From: Arenicella xantha
GTDB lineage: Bacteria; Pseudomonadota; Gammaproteobacteria; Arenicellales; Arenicellaceae
NCBI RefSeq assembly: GCF_003315245.1
Contig: NZ_QNRT01000002.1
Location: 1,162,206-1,226,205, forward strand
Direction: 5' to 3'
Length of the DNA stretch: 64,000 nt
This document shows, in pieces, positions 10,012 through 19,628 of the stretch (position 1 is its first letter; every line of letters starts with the position of its first letter). The notes beneath the pieces are model-generated. The model searched no databases. It was not told the DNA's origin and was given only the letters and a program-made list of their open reading frames with translations. Position numbers and translations under genes: made by a program.

Positions 10012-10905
10012 CTAAGGTTGCAAAAATTCCGCTTGGGCGAATTCTGGCTTAGGGTACTGATAAAACCCTTCGCCAGTTTTAAAACCTAACTTACCTTGGT
10101 CAATATACGACTTTAATAGTTCGGCAAAACGCTGACTCGCGGCATCAGGTTGACTGTTCGCGATATGCCACGCGGTATCGAGACCAATTTGATCCAACAT
10201 GCCAAACGGGCCCGCTGGCGTACCAAAGTTACCCATAAATGACCGGTCGATGTCCTGAATGCTTCCAGCTTCATCGATTAATAGTTCAGCCGCCTTTCCC
10301 AAGATCGACATCAACATGGCGTTATACAAGTAACCCGGCGTCTCTTTTTGCACATGCACGGGAATCTGGTTAATTCGGCGACCAAACTCCATTAGCAACT
10401 CGACGACCCGTGGATCTGTTGTGGCGTGCGGCATAACATCTACCACCACCTGATTAAACACATCGTGGAAATGAAAAGCACAGAACATCGCTGGTTCACG
10501 CACCGAATCGACCAGTGCTGAAGGCATTAAAAACGAGGTATTACTTGTTAAAATAACCCCAGGTGCCAACTTCGGCGTCAGAGTTTGATAAAAACTATTT
10601 TTCAACTCAACATCTTCGGTAACTGACTCACTGACCAAATCCACGCCAACTACCGCCTTGTCTAGGTCGTTGGTATAGCTAAGGTTAGCGGGCACCAACT
10701 CGGCTTGTGCCGAGGTGATTTTTTGATTCTTGAGCAGCCCTTTAAGCAAGTAACCGTGCAGCCCTTGAGCCGATTCTAATTGTGACTCACTAATGTCGAA
10801 TAAAGTGACCTTATAACCATCCAGTGCGCAACGCAGTGCGATCCGTAAACCCAATGTGCCGGCCCCCGCGACCAGCACATGGTTGATTTGATCAACAGTC
10901 TTCAT
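10012..10905 (-). CDS. 3-hydroxyacyl-CoA dehydrogenase family protein
   Basis: NAD-dependent dehydrogenase of 297 residues with the Rossmann motif GAGTLGLRIALRCALDGY near residue 14. The usual HFFNP catalytic loop reads FHFHDVFNQVVVDVMPH: the histidine is kept but the Asn-Pro pair is replaced. The C-terminal helical domain is present (ETPGYLYNAML, GPFGMLDQIGLDTAW). The gene overlaps the acyl-CoA dehydrogenase upstream by four bases. The variant loop puts it in a subgroup of short hydroxyacyl-CoA dehydrogenases, and the natural substrate may differ from plain fatty acyl chains. Confidence 0.88.
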   Translation of the reverse strand: MKTVDQINHVLVAGAGTLGLRIALRCALDGYKVTLFDISESQLESAQGLHGYLLKGLLKNQKITSAQAELVPANLSYTNDLDKAVVGVDLVSESVTEDVELKNSFYQTLTPKLAPGVILTSNTSFLMPSALVDSVREPAMFCAFHFHDVFNQVVVDVMPHATTDPRVVELLMEFGRRINQIPVHVQKETPGYLYNAMLMSILGKAAELLIDEAGSIQDIDRSFMGNFGTPAGPFGMLDQIGLDTAWHIANSQPDAASQRFAELLKSYIDQGKLGFKTGEGFYQYPKPEFAQAEFLQP

Positions 10906-12038
10906 GCCGCGTATGCCGCATGATTGAACTTTTTCTGAAACGAGGTTTGATCCCCGAACAACAAATTGATCATCATTAGTCGCTTCACATAGTGGCCAAC
11001 ATCAAGCTCGTCAGTCAGCCCCATGCCACCATGCAACTGAATCGCTTCATCGCCGATTAGCTTGCCGTTTTTAGCAATCAAGGTCCGCAATGCGGTAACG
11101 ACTTTAGCCGCACGTTGCTCGCTGGTGGAATCATCCGTCAACTCGCAAAGCGCCCCAACTAATAGCGACTTAGATTGCTCAAACGCCATAAACATGTCTA
11201 CCATGCGGTGCTGCAACGCCTGAAACGACGAAATAGTCACACCAAACTGTTTGCGTGTTTTAGTATATTCGACGGTGGTTTTGTTTAATTTTTCCATAAT
11301 GCCAACCGCCTCGGCGCTTAATGCAATATGCACTAACCCCATGACTTCTTGCAAAATGGCATAGCCGCCACCAAGCTCCGACACAAGTTCAGCTGGCGCG
11401 CCATCAAAATCGATATCCGCGGCTTGTTGACCATCCATTAATGGGTAGCCATTGCACTTAACGCCACTGGCATCCGCATCCAACAAAAACAAGCTTAAAC
11501 CTGTCTCGTCGGTTTGTTCACCAGAGGTTCGAGCTAACACTATTAATTTTTGTGCTTGCGGCCCACCAAGCACCATCGACTTAGTACCGGATAAAGAATA
11601 GTTATCGCCATCTACAGTCGCGGTTACAGCCACATTACTAGCATCAAATCGAGATTGGACTTCGCTGATCGCCGCGGCGCCCATAAGGCTGCCGTCAATC
11701 ACCTGCCCGAGCAACTCGGCCTTGTTGCTTGCCGTGCTGCGCTCCAGCAATCCACCAAATAAAACCAAATTAGGAAATACTGGCTCAACCACTAAGGCTT
11801 TGCCGAATTCTTGCATAATCGCCGCAATATCGATGACACTGCCACCGTAACCACCATGCTCTTCGGCGAATGGAACAGACAACCATCCGAGCTCCGCAAA
11901 GGTGGCCCAATGCGCGCGACTAAACCCATCATCGTTATTCATACTGGCACGTCGTTGATCAAAGCTATAGTTGTCTTGCGCCCATCGAACGATGCTCTCT
12001 TTGAGCAAATTTTGCTCTTCGCTATATTCAAAATTCAT
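10902..12038 (-). CDS. Acyl-CoA dehydrogenase, probable non-catalytic partner subunit
   Basis: Acyl-CoA dehydrogenase fold of 378 residues with N-terminal, middle and C-terminal domains. The FAD-contact motif YTKTRKQFGVTISSFQALQHRM is kept. At the helix-G position where isovaleryl-type enzymes carry the base there is His237 (GLVHIALSAEA). At the MCAD-type position the motif reads LLFGDQTSF, with no glutamate. So no catalytic glutamate is visible at either usual place. Together with the adjacent paralogue (12-base gap), this resembles the heteromeric alpha2beta2 dehydrogenases of steroid side-chain degradation, in which only one subunit is catalytic. That parallel is inference. Confidence 0.88.
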   Translation of the reverse strand: MNFEYSEEQNLLKESIVRWAQDNYSFDQRRASMNNDDGFSRAHWATFAELGWLSVPFAEEHGGYGGSVIDIAAIMQEFGKALVVEPVFPNLVLFGGLLERSTASNKAELLGQVIDGSLMGAAAISEVQSRFDASNVAVTATVDGDNYSLSGTKSMVLGGPQAQKLIVLARTSGEQTDETGLSLFLLDADASGVKCNGYPLMDGQQAADIDFDGAPAELVSELGGGYAILQEVMGLVHIALSAEAVGIMEKLNKTTVEYTKTRKQFGVTISSFQALQHRMVDMFMAFEQSKSLLVGALCELTDDSTSEQRAAKVVTALRTLIAKNGKLIGDEAIQLHGGMGLTDELDVGHYVKRLMMINLLFGDQTSFQKKFNHAAYAA

Positions 12039-12050
12039 TGTTCTACTCTC

Positions 12051-13226
12051 CTACAATCCAAGTACGGCTTTGGCAATAACATTGCGCTGAACCTCGTTTG
12101 ACCCACCATAAATAGTCGCTGCTCGACCATACATGTAAGAACGTCGAGCGGTAGAGCCACGACGATGTAGATCATTCTGATATTCATCTTGGCGTAACGC
12201 ACCGGCATAAGCGCCAATCGCTTGCATCCGGAGCTCTTGTAAGGCCTGTTGGATCTCGGTGCCTTTGATTTTCAGTAACGACGCTTCAGGACCAGGGGTT
12301 GCTCCGGATGACAATGATGCCAACACTCGCAAATCCATATACTCCAAGGCCATCAACTCAATTTCAATATTGGACAAGCGCGTTTGGAATAACGGGTCAT
12401 CGATCAAACGACCATTCGCATTAGTCTGCGTCTTAGCAAGTTCAACAATCTCGCGTAAAGCACTTTTGCTATCGCCAACTGCGGCAATTGAAGTACGCTC
12501 ATGCGCCAACAAGGCCTTCGCGTAAGTCCAACCCTGATGCTCACTGCCGATCAAGTTTTCCGCCGGTACCCGAACATTGTCGAACACAACCTCGTTGAGA
12601 CTGTGATAGTTATCGATTGAGTGGATTGGGTTGACAGTGATTCCTTCGGACTTCATGTCAATCAAAAGGAAACTAATCCCCTGCTGACGTTTGTCGAAAC
12701 TTCCGGTGCGAACTAAGCAGAAAATCCAATCAGCGAACTGCGCATAGGTAGTCCAGATTTTCGCACCGCTAACGATGTAATCATCGCCGTCTTTGACTGC
12801 TCGTGTCTGCAAAGCCGCTAAATCAGAACCAGCACCTGGCTCGGAGTAGCCCTGACACCACCAATCTTCGCTATTGAGAATACGCGGTAGAAATTTTTCT
12901 TTTTGCGCATCCGAACCAAAAGTGAAGATCACTGGCGCAACCATTTTCAAGCCAAATGGCACTACGTCCGGTGCGCCCGCAGCGCAACGTTCAGCTTCGA
13001 AGATAAATTTCTGCACCGGTGTCCAGCCTGTGCCGCCATACTCTACCGGCCAATCGGTTGCGACCCAGCCTCGTTCGTTGAGCTTTTTCTGCCACTCTAC
13101 TGAAGTGCTTTTTACGTCGATGCCATCTTGCACGCGTGCGCGCAGATCGGCGGTAAATTCTTTCTCAAAAAAATCACGGACTTCTTTTTGAAACTCAAGG
13201 TCCGCCGATGAAAAACTATTGTCCAT
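12051..13226 (-). CDS. Acyl-CoA dehydrogenase, probable catalytic subunit
   Basis: Acyl-CoA dehydrogenase of 391 residues and the first gene of the degradation cluster. The middle-domain motif QGYSEPGAGSDLAAL and the C-terminal IYGGSNEVQRN are clear. The MCAD-type glutamate is replaced by Gly (YGGS), but Glu243 in LLAHERTSIA sits at the helix-G position used as base in isovaleryl-CoA dehydrogenase and in FadE26-type enzymes. It is therefore probably the active subunit of a pair with the following gene. Its upstream gap to argB is 86 bases, and I see no convincing promoter or terminator there. Confidence 0.9.
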   Translation of the reverse strand: MDNSFSSADLEFQKEVRDFFEKEFTADLRARVQDGIDVKSTSVEWQKKLNERGWVATDWPVEYGGTGWTPVQKFIFEAERCAAGAPDVVPFGLKMVAPVIFTFGSDAQKEKFLPRILNSEDWWCQGYSEPGAGSDLAALQTRAVKDGDDYIVSGAKIWTTYAQFADWIFCLVRTGSFDKRQQGISFLLIDMKSEGITVNPIHSIDNYHSLNEVVFDNVRVPAENLIGSEHQGWTYAKALLAHERTSIAAVGDSKSALREIVELAKTQTNANGRLIDDPLFQTRLSNIEIELMALEYMDLRVLASLSSGATPGPEASLLKIKGTEIQQALQELRMQAIGAYAGALRQDEYQNDLHRRGSTARRSYMYGRAATIYGGSNEVQRNVIAKAVLGL

Positions 13227-13312
13227 CTCACTCCACCATCTGACTAGTTATTTAACATTAAGTCCAGAATTTTACACAGCTTGGGAGTGAATTACTGTGA
13301 AAAAATTTCATC

Positions 13313-14146
13313 CTAATTTTGAATTAGACGAGTACCGGCCAAGCCTTTGCCTGTTGCGACGTCTAAAAAACCGCCTTTGTCGCTAGCATTCACAATCGCA
13401 ATAACGCCAACCCCTTGGTTTAAAAGACTAAATGACTCCCTTAGCTTCGGAATCATGCCATCCGTAATGACGCCGTCGCGTATCAGCTGCTCGGCGAGTT
13501 CCGCATCAATATGCTTAAATCGGCTGCTTGGTTGAGCGATATCAGCAAACACGCCACCTACCTTGGTCGACAGAATCAGCAGATCCGCCTGCAGTGCCTT
13601 GGCAATTGCCGTTACTGTGGTATCAGCATTAATATTGAACACCTGACCTTGATCACTAACGCCGAGTGACGCGATAACCGGCACAAAGCCAGCACTTAGC
13701 AAACACTCAATCGCGGCGACATTAATTGAGACAACATCACCGACCTCACCTAAATCAACAATACCCTGCGCGCCAAAATCCATCGGCGGGCGCTTGCGGG
13801 CTTCAATCAGCTTGCCAGAAGCTCCGTGACAACCAAAGGCTGCAATGCCATTACCAATCAGGCTGCGAACTAGGTCAACATTGACTTCACCGCACAAGGC
13901 TTGCTTTACCACCGTCAAATCATCTTGGTTAGTAACCCGTCGACCATCGACTTTAGTTGGCGTTAGTCCGTGCACGGCTTGTAGACGGTTTAGTTGTGGC
14001 CCGCCACCGTGTAACACCACGCAATACCAGCCGGCATCGAGTAAATCTCGAATATTATCGGCTAAGCCAATGCGGTCCGACGGATCCTCAAGCATATCCC
14101 CGCCAACCTTAATCACCGCGATCCGCTTACCATTAATGCTTGTCAT
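13313..14146 (-). CDS. argB: Acetylglutamate kinase family protein
   Basis: Amino-acid kinase of 277 residues that phosphorylates the side-chain carboxyl of an N-acylated glutamate. Seen are the ATP-site VIKVGGDML, the substrate loop VVLHGGGPQ, DGRRVT, FNINADTTV and DGMIPKL. The start is the ATG at 14146, with GGAG eight bases upstream; a longer frame would overlap argC. The gap to argC is 13 bases. There is no fused acetyltransferase domain. It is the last gene of the astA-astB-astE-argC-argB run, so it may act on N-succinylglutamate rather than only N-acetylglutamate, and possibly in the reverse, ATP-forming direction. That is inference; the acyl preference cannot be read from the sequence. 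Confidence 0.9.
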   Translation of the reverse strand: MTSINGKRIAVIKVGGDMLEDPSDRIGLADNIRDLLDAGWYCVVLHGGGPQLNRLQAVHGLTPTKVDGRRVTNQDDLTVVKQALCGEVNVDLVRSLIGNGIAAFGCHGASGKLIEARKRPPMDFGAQGIVDLGEVGDVVSINVAAIECLLSAGFVPVIASLGVSDQGQVFNINADTTVTAIAKALQADLLILSTKVGGVFADIAQPSSRFKHIDAELAEQLIRDGVITDGMIPKLRESFSLLNQGVGVIAIVNASDKGGFLDVATGKGLAGTRLIQN

Positions 14147-14159
14147 GTCAGTGCTCCGC

Positions 14160-15254
14160 TTATGGCCACATTCCAGGCTGTTGAAGCTCGTAAGCATTTG
14201 AGTGCCCGGTCATCAAATTAAAATTTTGCATTGCCTGCCCTGCGCCACCTTTAATCAAGTTATCCAACGCAGCTATCGCACACAGCGTGCGCTGGCCCGA
14301 CACCTCGTCAGTTTTTATGTCTAAACCAATTTCAATGCGCAGAGTATTTTTTACCGATACCACCTCTGGCGTCATACCTTTCGGCAACACTGAAATTAAT
14401 GGAAATTGCTCAAAATACTTAACATACTGCGCTCGCAACTCATCTTCAGACACATCAAGAGGCGCATCCAGCTGCGCAATCGACATCATGCCGCGACTCA
14501 AGGGCGCCGACACCGGCACGAAATCGAGCGAAACATTGTCGCCACCAGCGGCCGCAAGCGTCTGTAAAATCTCTGGCGTATGTTGATGATTAAACACTTT
14601 ATACGCTTTTAAATTATTACTGCGGATAGTGTGATGATTGCCCGCTTGCGGATGTACGCCTGAACCGCTTGATCCAGTAAGGGCAACTAAACGCACAGTG
14701 CTACCCGACAATTGCCCAGCACTCGCCAAAGGCAATAATGAAGCAGCGATACAAGTAGCAAAGCAACCAGGGTTGGCTACATATTTAGCGTTCTTAATCT
14801 GCTCAGCATACAATTCCGGCATCCCGTAGACAAAAGTCCCAAGCCGTTCGGGACACGGATGCTCCGGCGCATAAACTCGAATGTAATCAGCCAAGTTCTT
14901 GAGCCTAAAATCGCCTGACAAGTCAATAATTCGAACATCGGTATCAAATAATTCCATCGCCACTTTAGCGGTGATGATGTGTGGCATGGCCAAAAATACG
15001 ATATCCGCGCCTTCGACGCACTCCCGTGGCGAAATATCCTCTAACACCAAGTCGCTCAAGCCGTAAAAGCTACGATGCACTTGCCCAATATTTTGGCCTA
15101 TATGATCTTTACTCGATACACGTAAAATCTCTACATCATCACGACTCAGTAAATTGCGTAGCAGTTCTGCCGATAAAAAACCCGAGCCGCCAATAATCGA
15201 CACCTTAGTTTTCACTAAGTTAGTTTTTGCGTTGCTAGTTTGGTTGTTTGTCAT
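14160..15254 (-). CDS. argC: N-acyl-gamma-glutamyl-phosphate reductase
   Basis: Phosphate-dependent semialdehyde dehydrogenase of 364 residues, starting at the ATG at 15254 with GGAG upstream. The NADP motif SIIGGSGFLSAELLR is at the N-terminus, the nucleophile is Cys164 (NPGCFATC), and the substrate loop contains SRGM and FNHQHTPEI. From memory, the loop TGSSGSGVHPQAGNHH and the DNLIKGGAGQAMQNFNLM ending resemble Bacteroidetes-type ArgC, a group in which succinylated intermediates occur; a tree is needed to test this. It follows astE by 87 bases on the same strand. In biosynthesis it reduces acylglutamyl phosphate; the reaction is reversible. Confidence 0.92.
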   Translation of the reverse strand: MTNNQTSNAKTNLVKTKVSIIGGSGFLSAELLRNLLSRDDVEILRVSSKDHIGQNIGQVHRSFYGLSDLVLEDISPRECVEGADIVFLAMPHIITAKVAMELFDTDVRIIDLSGDFRLKNLADYIRVYAPEHPCPERLGTFVYGMPELYAEQIKNAKYVANPGCFATCIAASLLPLASAGQLSGSTVRLVALTGSSGSGVHPQAGNHHTIRSNNLKAYKVFNHQHTPEILQTLAAAGGDNVSLDFVPVSAPLSRGMMSIAQLDAPLDVSEDELRAQYVKYFEQFPLISVLPKGMTPEVVSVKNTLRIEIGLDIKTDEVSGQRTLCAIAALDNLIKGGAGQAMQNFNLMTGHSNAYELQQPGMWP

Positions 15255-15341
15255 AACTTGGCTCCTAATGGTGAACACCATTCATTCTTGGTTTTGTCTA
15301 GTCGGCGCTTTATCTCATTGAAACAAAGTCACGATGTCTAA

Positions 15342-16349
15342 TTAGTCGATTGGGTCAAGCTCGGTTGGCGCGACAACCAGCATGGCGCGCTGCCCCGGCG
15401 GCACATTGGTAATGGGAAATACAAAGCGCTCACCATCTTGCTGGGTCCGATACTCATAGCCCTCATCACTGGCAAGCAGAGAACCTTTGGGATACTCAGT
15501 GAAATTCTTCGCCTCAGCCGGTATATGCAGTTGAAACGCTTCACTACGCTTAATGACTTCTTCTACAACAGCAAACAATTTTATTGATTTAGGCGTCTGT
15601 TTGAATAACTCTTGACCTGCTATCACGCGACGCAATCCAGCAGAAATAGCTGAAAAATTAGTCATATCATTGTCACCAAATTGCCTAACTTTACCCAGTT
15701 CAATCGTGAACGAGTCGGCCTCGTGAAGGTGACTTGTATGATAAGAGTAAGTTCCAGAAGGTTGCTTAGAAAACAAAACGGCTTCGATTCCACATTGCTC
15801 TAAGAAACCGATTTGCGGCGCAGACCATGTCCGCGAATGCAGGTAAGGATAGACCGCGAATTTTTCGATTTGCGATCCCCGAATAGCGGTATGTAAATCA
15901 TAGTGCAACCGAGGCTCATCACCAGCAGTAAAGAACGCTTCAGTGACCTGCTCAATTTGCGCTGCTCGTAGCGACTCTAGTGATCGAGACGACTGGTGTT
16001 TACCGGAAAATAAACGATTGAGGTTTTCTTCTATGAATCGCTCTGCGGCCACCGCTGCTGGCGGATTACCAATAACAATCAACAATTCATTATTGACCGT
16101 CAACTCGCCAGCAACAATATCACCGACAATCGCATCAACAATTTCCATTGGCGCCGTCTCATTGCCGTGAATCCCACAAGAAATTAGCACTCGGTGCGTG
16201 CCGGGCTGACTTGGAGATACTCGTAACAATCCCGTATCCAGTAAGCGCAGCGTAGTCCCATCAGGGAGTAATTGCTCACGTGCAGGTGTTTCATTAGGCT
16301 GTGCTAGGGTATCCGCCAGAAACCGCATCGGCTTAACGCTGAAATTCAT
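15342..16349 (-). CDS. astE: Succinylglutamate desuccinylase
   Basis: Zinc carboxypeptidase-like enzyme of 335 residues that splits N-succinylglutamate into succinate and glutamate, the last AST step. Ligands are visible in [10 protein letters not shown] (His and Glu) and [11 protein letters not shown] (His), and the catalytic Glu is probably the one in FTIELGKV. The ATG at 16349 has AGGTG six bases upstream and overlaps the astB stop by 17 bases; a GTG nine bases earlier is the alternative. The coupling to astB is typical of ast operons. Related aspartoacylases deacylate other N-acyl amino acids, so some activity on N-acetylglutamate is possible. Confidence 0.92.
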   Translation of the reverse strand: MNFSVKPMRFLADTLAQPNETPAREQLLPDGTTLRLLDTGLLRVSPSQPGTHRVLISCGIHGNETAPMEIVDAIVGDIVAGELTVNNELLIVIGNPPAAVAAERFIEENLNRLFSGKHQSSRSLESLRAAQIEQVTEAFFTAGDEPRLHYDLHTAIRGSQIEKFAVYPYLHSRTWSAPQIGFLEQCGIEAVLFSKQPSGTYSYHTSHLHEADSFTIELGKVRQFGDNDMTNFSAISAGLRRVIAGQELFKQTPKSIKLFAVVEEVIKRSEAFQLHIPAEAKNFTEYPKGSLLASDEGYEYRTQQDGERFVFPITNVPPGQRAMLVVAPTELDPID

Positions 16350-17673
16350 AAAAGGCACCTAGGCTAAATAACTGAGTTAACTCATCTAATGCTGTAAAAC
16401 ACTCAACCGCTAACTCGGGGTCGCTCAAATCAGCAGCAACAATTTCATCTCGATAATGACGTTCGACCCAAGCATTCAACTGATGAAATCGCTCGTCTGT
16501 TAACAAAAATTCCGAGTTCAGCGCCGCTAGTTCATTTTCGTTCAGTGCGACGCGAAGACGCAAACAAGCCGGTCCACCACCATTTTGCATACTCTGGCGT
16601 ACATCAACAAAACGAATCTCTTGGATCGGTGTGTCGGCCGCTTCTAAGCTTTGTAAGTACGCATACACTTCTGCGTTTTCACGACTCTCTTGTGGCAATA
16701 TCAAAGCCATACCTTGGCGACCAGGAAGTTGCACTAATTGCGAATTAAACAAATATGATTTTACCGCCGATTCCAAGGAAACTGCCGAGGTGGGCACTTC
16801 GATAAAGTGCAACTCATCGTCACCGTACTTTGCCTGCAATTCTCGCTGCATCTCGGCCTTATTCACGAAGGCTTCTTCATGCATAAAAAAAGTATTCAGA
16901 TTTGACACACTCACTACGTCGTTATGGAACGCGCCGGCATCAATGATCTTGGGACTTTGTTGGGCATAAACTACGCGCTCGGGACTGAGCTTATGCAAGC
17001 GACTAATAGCCTGAGATGCTTCATATGTTTGTCGGCTGGGAAATTTTGCTGGTGCTAATTTATTGGCGCGAAACGCATACCGCCCAAACACAAACAGCTG
17101 AACTCCTGGCGCGCCATACTGTGCCGCGAATCGATTATGGTTTGCCGCACCTTCATCACCAAAATGACTGCCCGACGGCAATGCTTCATGATGTTGAAAG
17201 TACTGTTCATCGGCAAACATAGCTGCCAGCAACCGACTGGTAGATTGATGCTCAATAGAACGATGAAACATACTGGATAGATTAGCCGCAGTGAAATGCA
17301 CTTTACCATCGGCAGAATCTGCACTTGGCGATACCGTGCAAGCATTTGCGGTCCACATACACGAAGCTGAATAACAGCTCGCCAAAAGTTCAGGAGCGCT
17401 GTTTGCTGCTTGACGAATCATACTGGCGTCAGACCCACTAAACCCGAGCCGGCGTAAAGTCGGCAGATGGGGTCGCTGTTGAGGCAACAAAACACCTTGC
17501 TGTAAACCAAGGCTACGTAAATGCTGCATTTTTTGCAGCCCTTGCAACGCCGCTTGTTTGGGATATGCAATCTTTAGCGCATTGGTTTTAGACGCCACAT
17601 TACCGTGCGATAAGCCCCCATAGTTATGTGTGGGTCCAATCAAACCGTCAAAATTGACTTCGTAGCTGTTCAT
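16333..17673 (-). CDS. astB: N-succinylarginine dihydrolase
   Basis: Hydrolase of 446 residues (about 447 in E. coli) converting N2-succinylarginine to N2-succinylornithine, two ammonia and CO2. The pentein active-site residues can be placed at Glu174 ([13 protein letters not shown]), His250 ([12 protein letters not shown]) and Cys370 ([12 protein letters not shown]). The N-terminal segment [16 protein letters not shown] is characteristic. It lies 22 bases after astA and overlaps astE. Full length and intact. Confidence 0.96.
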   Translation of the reverse strand: MNSYEVNFDGLIGPTHNYGGLSHGNVASKTNALKIAYPKQAALQGLQKMQHLRSLGLQQGVLLPQQRPHLPTLRRLGFSGSDASMIRQAANSAPELLASCYSASCMWTANACTVSPSADSADGKVHFTAANLSSMFHRSIEHQSTSRLLAAMFADEQYFQHHEALPSGSHFGDEGAANHNRFAAQYGAPGVQLFVFGRYAFRANKLAPAKFPSRQTYEASQAISRLHKLSPERVVYAQQSPKIIDAGAFHNDVVSVSNLNTFFMHEEAFVNKAEMQRELQAKYGDDELHFIEVPTSAVSLESAVKSYLFNSQLVQLPGRQGMALILPQESRENAEVYAYLQSLEAADTPIQEIRFVDVRQSMQNGGGPACLRLRVALNENELAALNSEFLLTDERFHQLNAWVERHYRDEIVAADLSDPELAVECFTALDELTQLFSLGAFYEFQR

Positions 17674-17695
17674 AGTGAAAACCCGTTTTGATGTG

Positions 17696-18724
17696 CTATT
17701 TCTTGCTTGTTGAATTGATCAAGTAACGTATTGAATCACCCAATTCAATACCCAAGCCTTTAAGCGTAGCTCTAGGTAAGCGGACGCCACCTTTTTCAAC
17801 TGAAATTCGGCTGATTGCAGTGGTAAAAGACGCGATATCCGAAGTGGCAATCACCGCCTGTTCGTCACCATCATATTCAGAAATCCCGATAACTTCGGCC
17901 AGCTCGCTGTGTTTAACCGACTCAATGTCATCAATTTTAGTATCCACACTTGGGGCAGCATCAAAAATATCGACATGCCCATTCCAACGAAACCCTTCAT
18001 TTTCCAACATTTGCATCGCCGGTTTACCCACAACATTAGGCTGGCCAATCACCGCCTGTGCCGCTGCAGGCAACATATTTACGTAAATCGGCTGCTTTGG
18101 CATTAAATCAGCAATAAACTGATTGCCATGAATCGCACCATAGAGGTCCGCTTCGGCAAAGCCCATTTCAAAAAAATGACTGCCAACGGCATCCCAAAAC
18201 GGCGAATTACCCTGCTCATCAAAGTAACCGCGCAGATCTGCCATCACTCGCTCAGGAAAACGTTCACGGAACTGCGCCATAAACAGATAGCGCGTACGAG
18301 CAAGTAATTTGCCATTGCCGTTTTTGCGATAACGCTTGTCTAAGTAGAGCGTTGCCACCTCAGAAAAACCCTCGAAGTGATTTGACAAATTAAGCATTTC
18401 AAACGTGACCTTTTTATCCAATTCCTTGCAGGAATGTGTCACTTTATTGAGCTTATAAGAATAAAACTCATCTTTGCTGCCGAGACAGGCGATGATGGCG
18501 GCCGTACCGACAATAGCGCCAGACTCTAGATCTTCCATGACTAAGAAATAAGTTTGGTTGCCAGGCTTGTCAATAGTTTGAGCGATGCTCTCAATTGAAT
18601 TAGACAATTTAGCGGTCAACACACTGCGGTCTGGCGGCAATGTGGTCATTCCTGGGTACGCCTGCTCAGCAAGCCCTAATACGCCGTCAATGTCGTCTTG
18701 TCTTGCGGTTCTAACAATAATCAT
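17696..18724 (-). CDS. astA: Arginine N-succinyltransferase
   Basis: GNAT-fold enzyme of 342 residues that moves succinyl from succinyl-CoA to the alpha-amino group of arginine, the first AST step. The N-terminus [19 protein letters not shown] and the segments [21 protein letters not shown] and FFEMGF are AstA hallmarks. The start at 18724 is set by an almost perfect Shine-Dalgarno (GAGGAGGAGA) seven bases upstream. It is the first gene of the ast-arg run. The 190 bases upstream, to the LytTR gene stop, hold no ArgR box that I can recognise. Confidence 0.96.
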   Translation of the reverse strand: MIIVRTARQDDIDGVLGLAEQAYPGMTTLPPDRSVLTAKLSNSIESIAQTIDKPGNQTYFLVMEDLESGAIVGTAAIIACLGSKDEFYSYKLNKVTHSCKELDKKVTFEMLNLSNHFEGFSEVATLYLDKRYRKNGNGKLLARTRYLFMAQFRERFPERVMADLRGYFDEQGNSPFWDAVGSHFFEMGFAEADLYGAIHGNQFIADLMPKQPIYVNMLPAAAQAVIGQPNVVGKPAMQMLENEGFRWNGHVDIFDAAPSVDTKIDDIESVKHSELAEVIGISEYDGDEQAVIATSDIASFTTAISRISVEKGGVRLPRATLKGLGIELGDSIRYLINSTSKK

Positions 18725-18914
18725 GGCATCTCCTCCTCTACCAATATTCTTGCATGACCCGCTCAAAATTAGGCGTCGAAAGACCAGCTGGCTAAGTTAG
18801 ATTCTGCGGTTGCGTGAGTCATTGGCCGAAAATAATGCAGCGTCAATTAACGACCTCTAAGCGCCTCTGACAGCGTCGCTTGAACTGCAACACGCTAGCG
18901 GCGCTCATCAATGA

Positions 18915-19628
18915 CTAGAAACTTAAGCGCTTTTTTAACTCAGAGGCATTGCGTCGAGAGACCTCAAGCACTTTGCCATCACTCATGGTGAGCTCATAAC
19001 CGTCGCCAATGCCTTCATCGATAGCCACTATCGCATTCAAGTTAACAATGTATTGACGGCTTGCGCGAAAAAAGTGTCGCTTGGGGAGTCGCGTTTCTAC
19101 GGTATTGAGCGACTTTTTTACAAATGCCTTCTGCTCATCGAAGAACACGATGACGTAATTCTTACAACTCTCGAAATACCGAATAGAACCGAGCGTTACT
19201 AAATGACAGTCATCACCATCTTTAATAAACATCTTGCTGGTGATTTCCAACGGCTCACTAGAGGCCGCATCCACCAAACCGCGCGGCGATAATTTATCAA
19301 TAGCGTCACCTAGACGCTCTTGACTAATAGGTTTGAGCAGATAATCAACTGGATTGTAGTCAAACGAGCGATAGGCGTATTCTGAATATGCCGTGGTGAA
19401 TACCACACGTGGCGCGTAGTCCAGCTTATCGAGAAGCTCAAACCCGCTTTCACCTGGCATATGAATATCCAAAAACAATACGTCAGGACGATGGGTATTG
19501 ATTAGCACCAAAGCCGTTGCCGGATGGTCCGCCGAACCGACTACTTCGATAGCGTCAAATTCAGCCAACATCCTAAGCAAACCTTCACGCGCCAAACGTG
19601 AGTCCTCAATAACGACAGCCTTCATCAT
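18915..19628 (-). CDS. LytTR-type response regulator
   Basis: Response regulator of about 237 residues. The receiver domain spans residues 1-115 with phospho-acceptor Asp54 (VLFLDIHMPG) and the conserved Lys in DYLLKPI. A LytTR DNA-binding domain follows at about residues 140-237, with FFRASRQYIVNLNAI. Two consecutive ATGs (19628 and 19625) overlap the kinase stop, so translation is coupled. The partner is the kinase encoded immediately upstream. Relatives (AlgR, LytR, BtsR) control cell envelope, exopolysaccharide or nutrient uptake genes. The target is unknown. Confidence 0.92.
   Translation of the reverse strand: MMKAVVIEDSRLAREGLLRMLAEFDAIEVVGSADHPATALVLINTHRPDVLFLDIHMPGESGFELLDKLDYAPRVVFTTAYSEYAYRSFDYNPVDYLLKPISQERLGDAIDKLSPRGLVDAASSEPLEITSKMFIKDGDDCHLVTLGSIRYFESCKNYVIVFFDEQKAFVKKSLNTVETRLPKRHFFRASRQYIVNLNAIVAIDEGIGDGYELTMSDGKVLEVSRRNASELKKRLSF

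Noticed and set aside
13227-13312. A promoter between argB and the acyl-CoA dehydrogenase cluster
   Set aside because: TTCACA/TAAAAT-like hexamers exist but are spaced 21 bases apart, so a sigma70 promoter is not supported.
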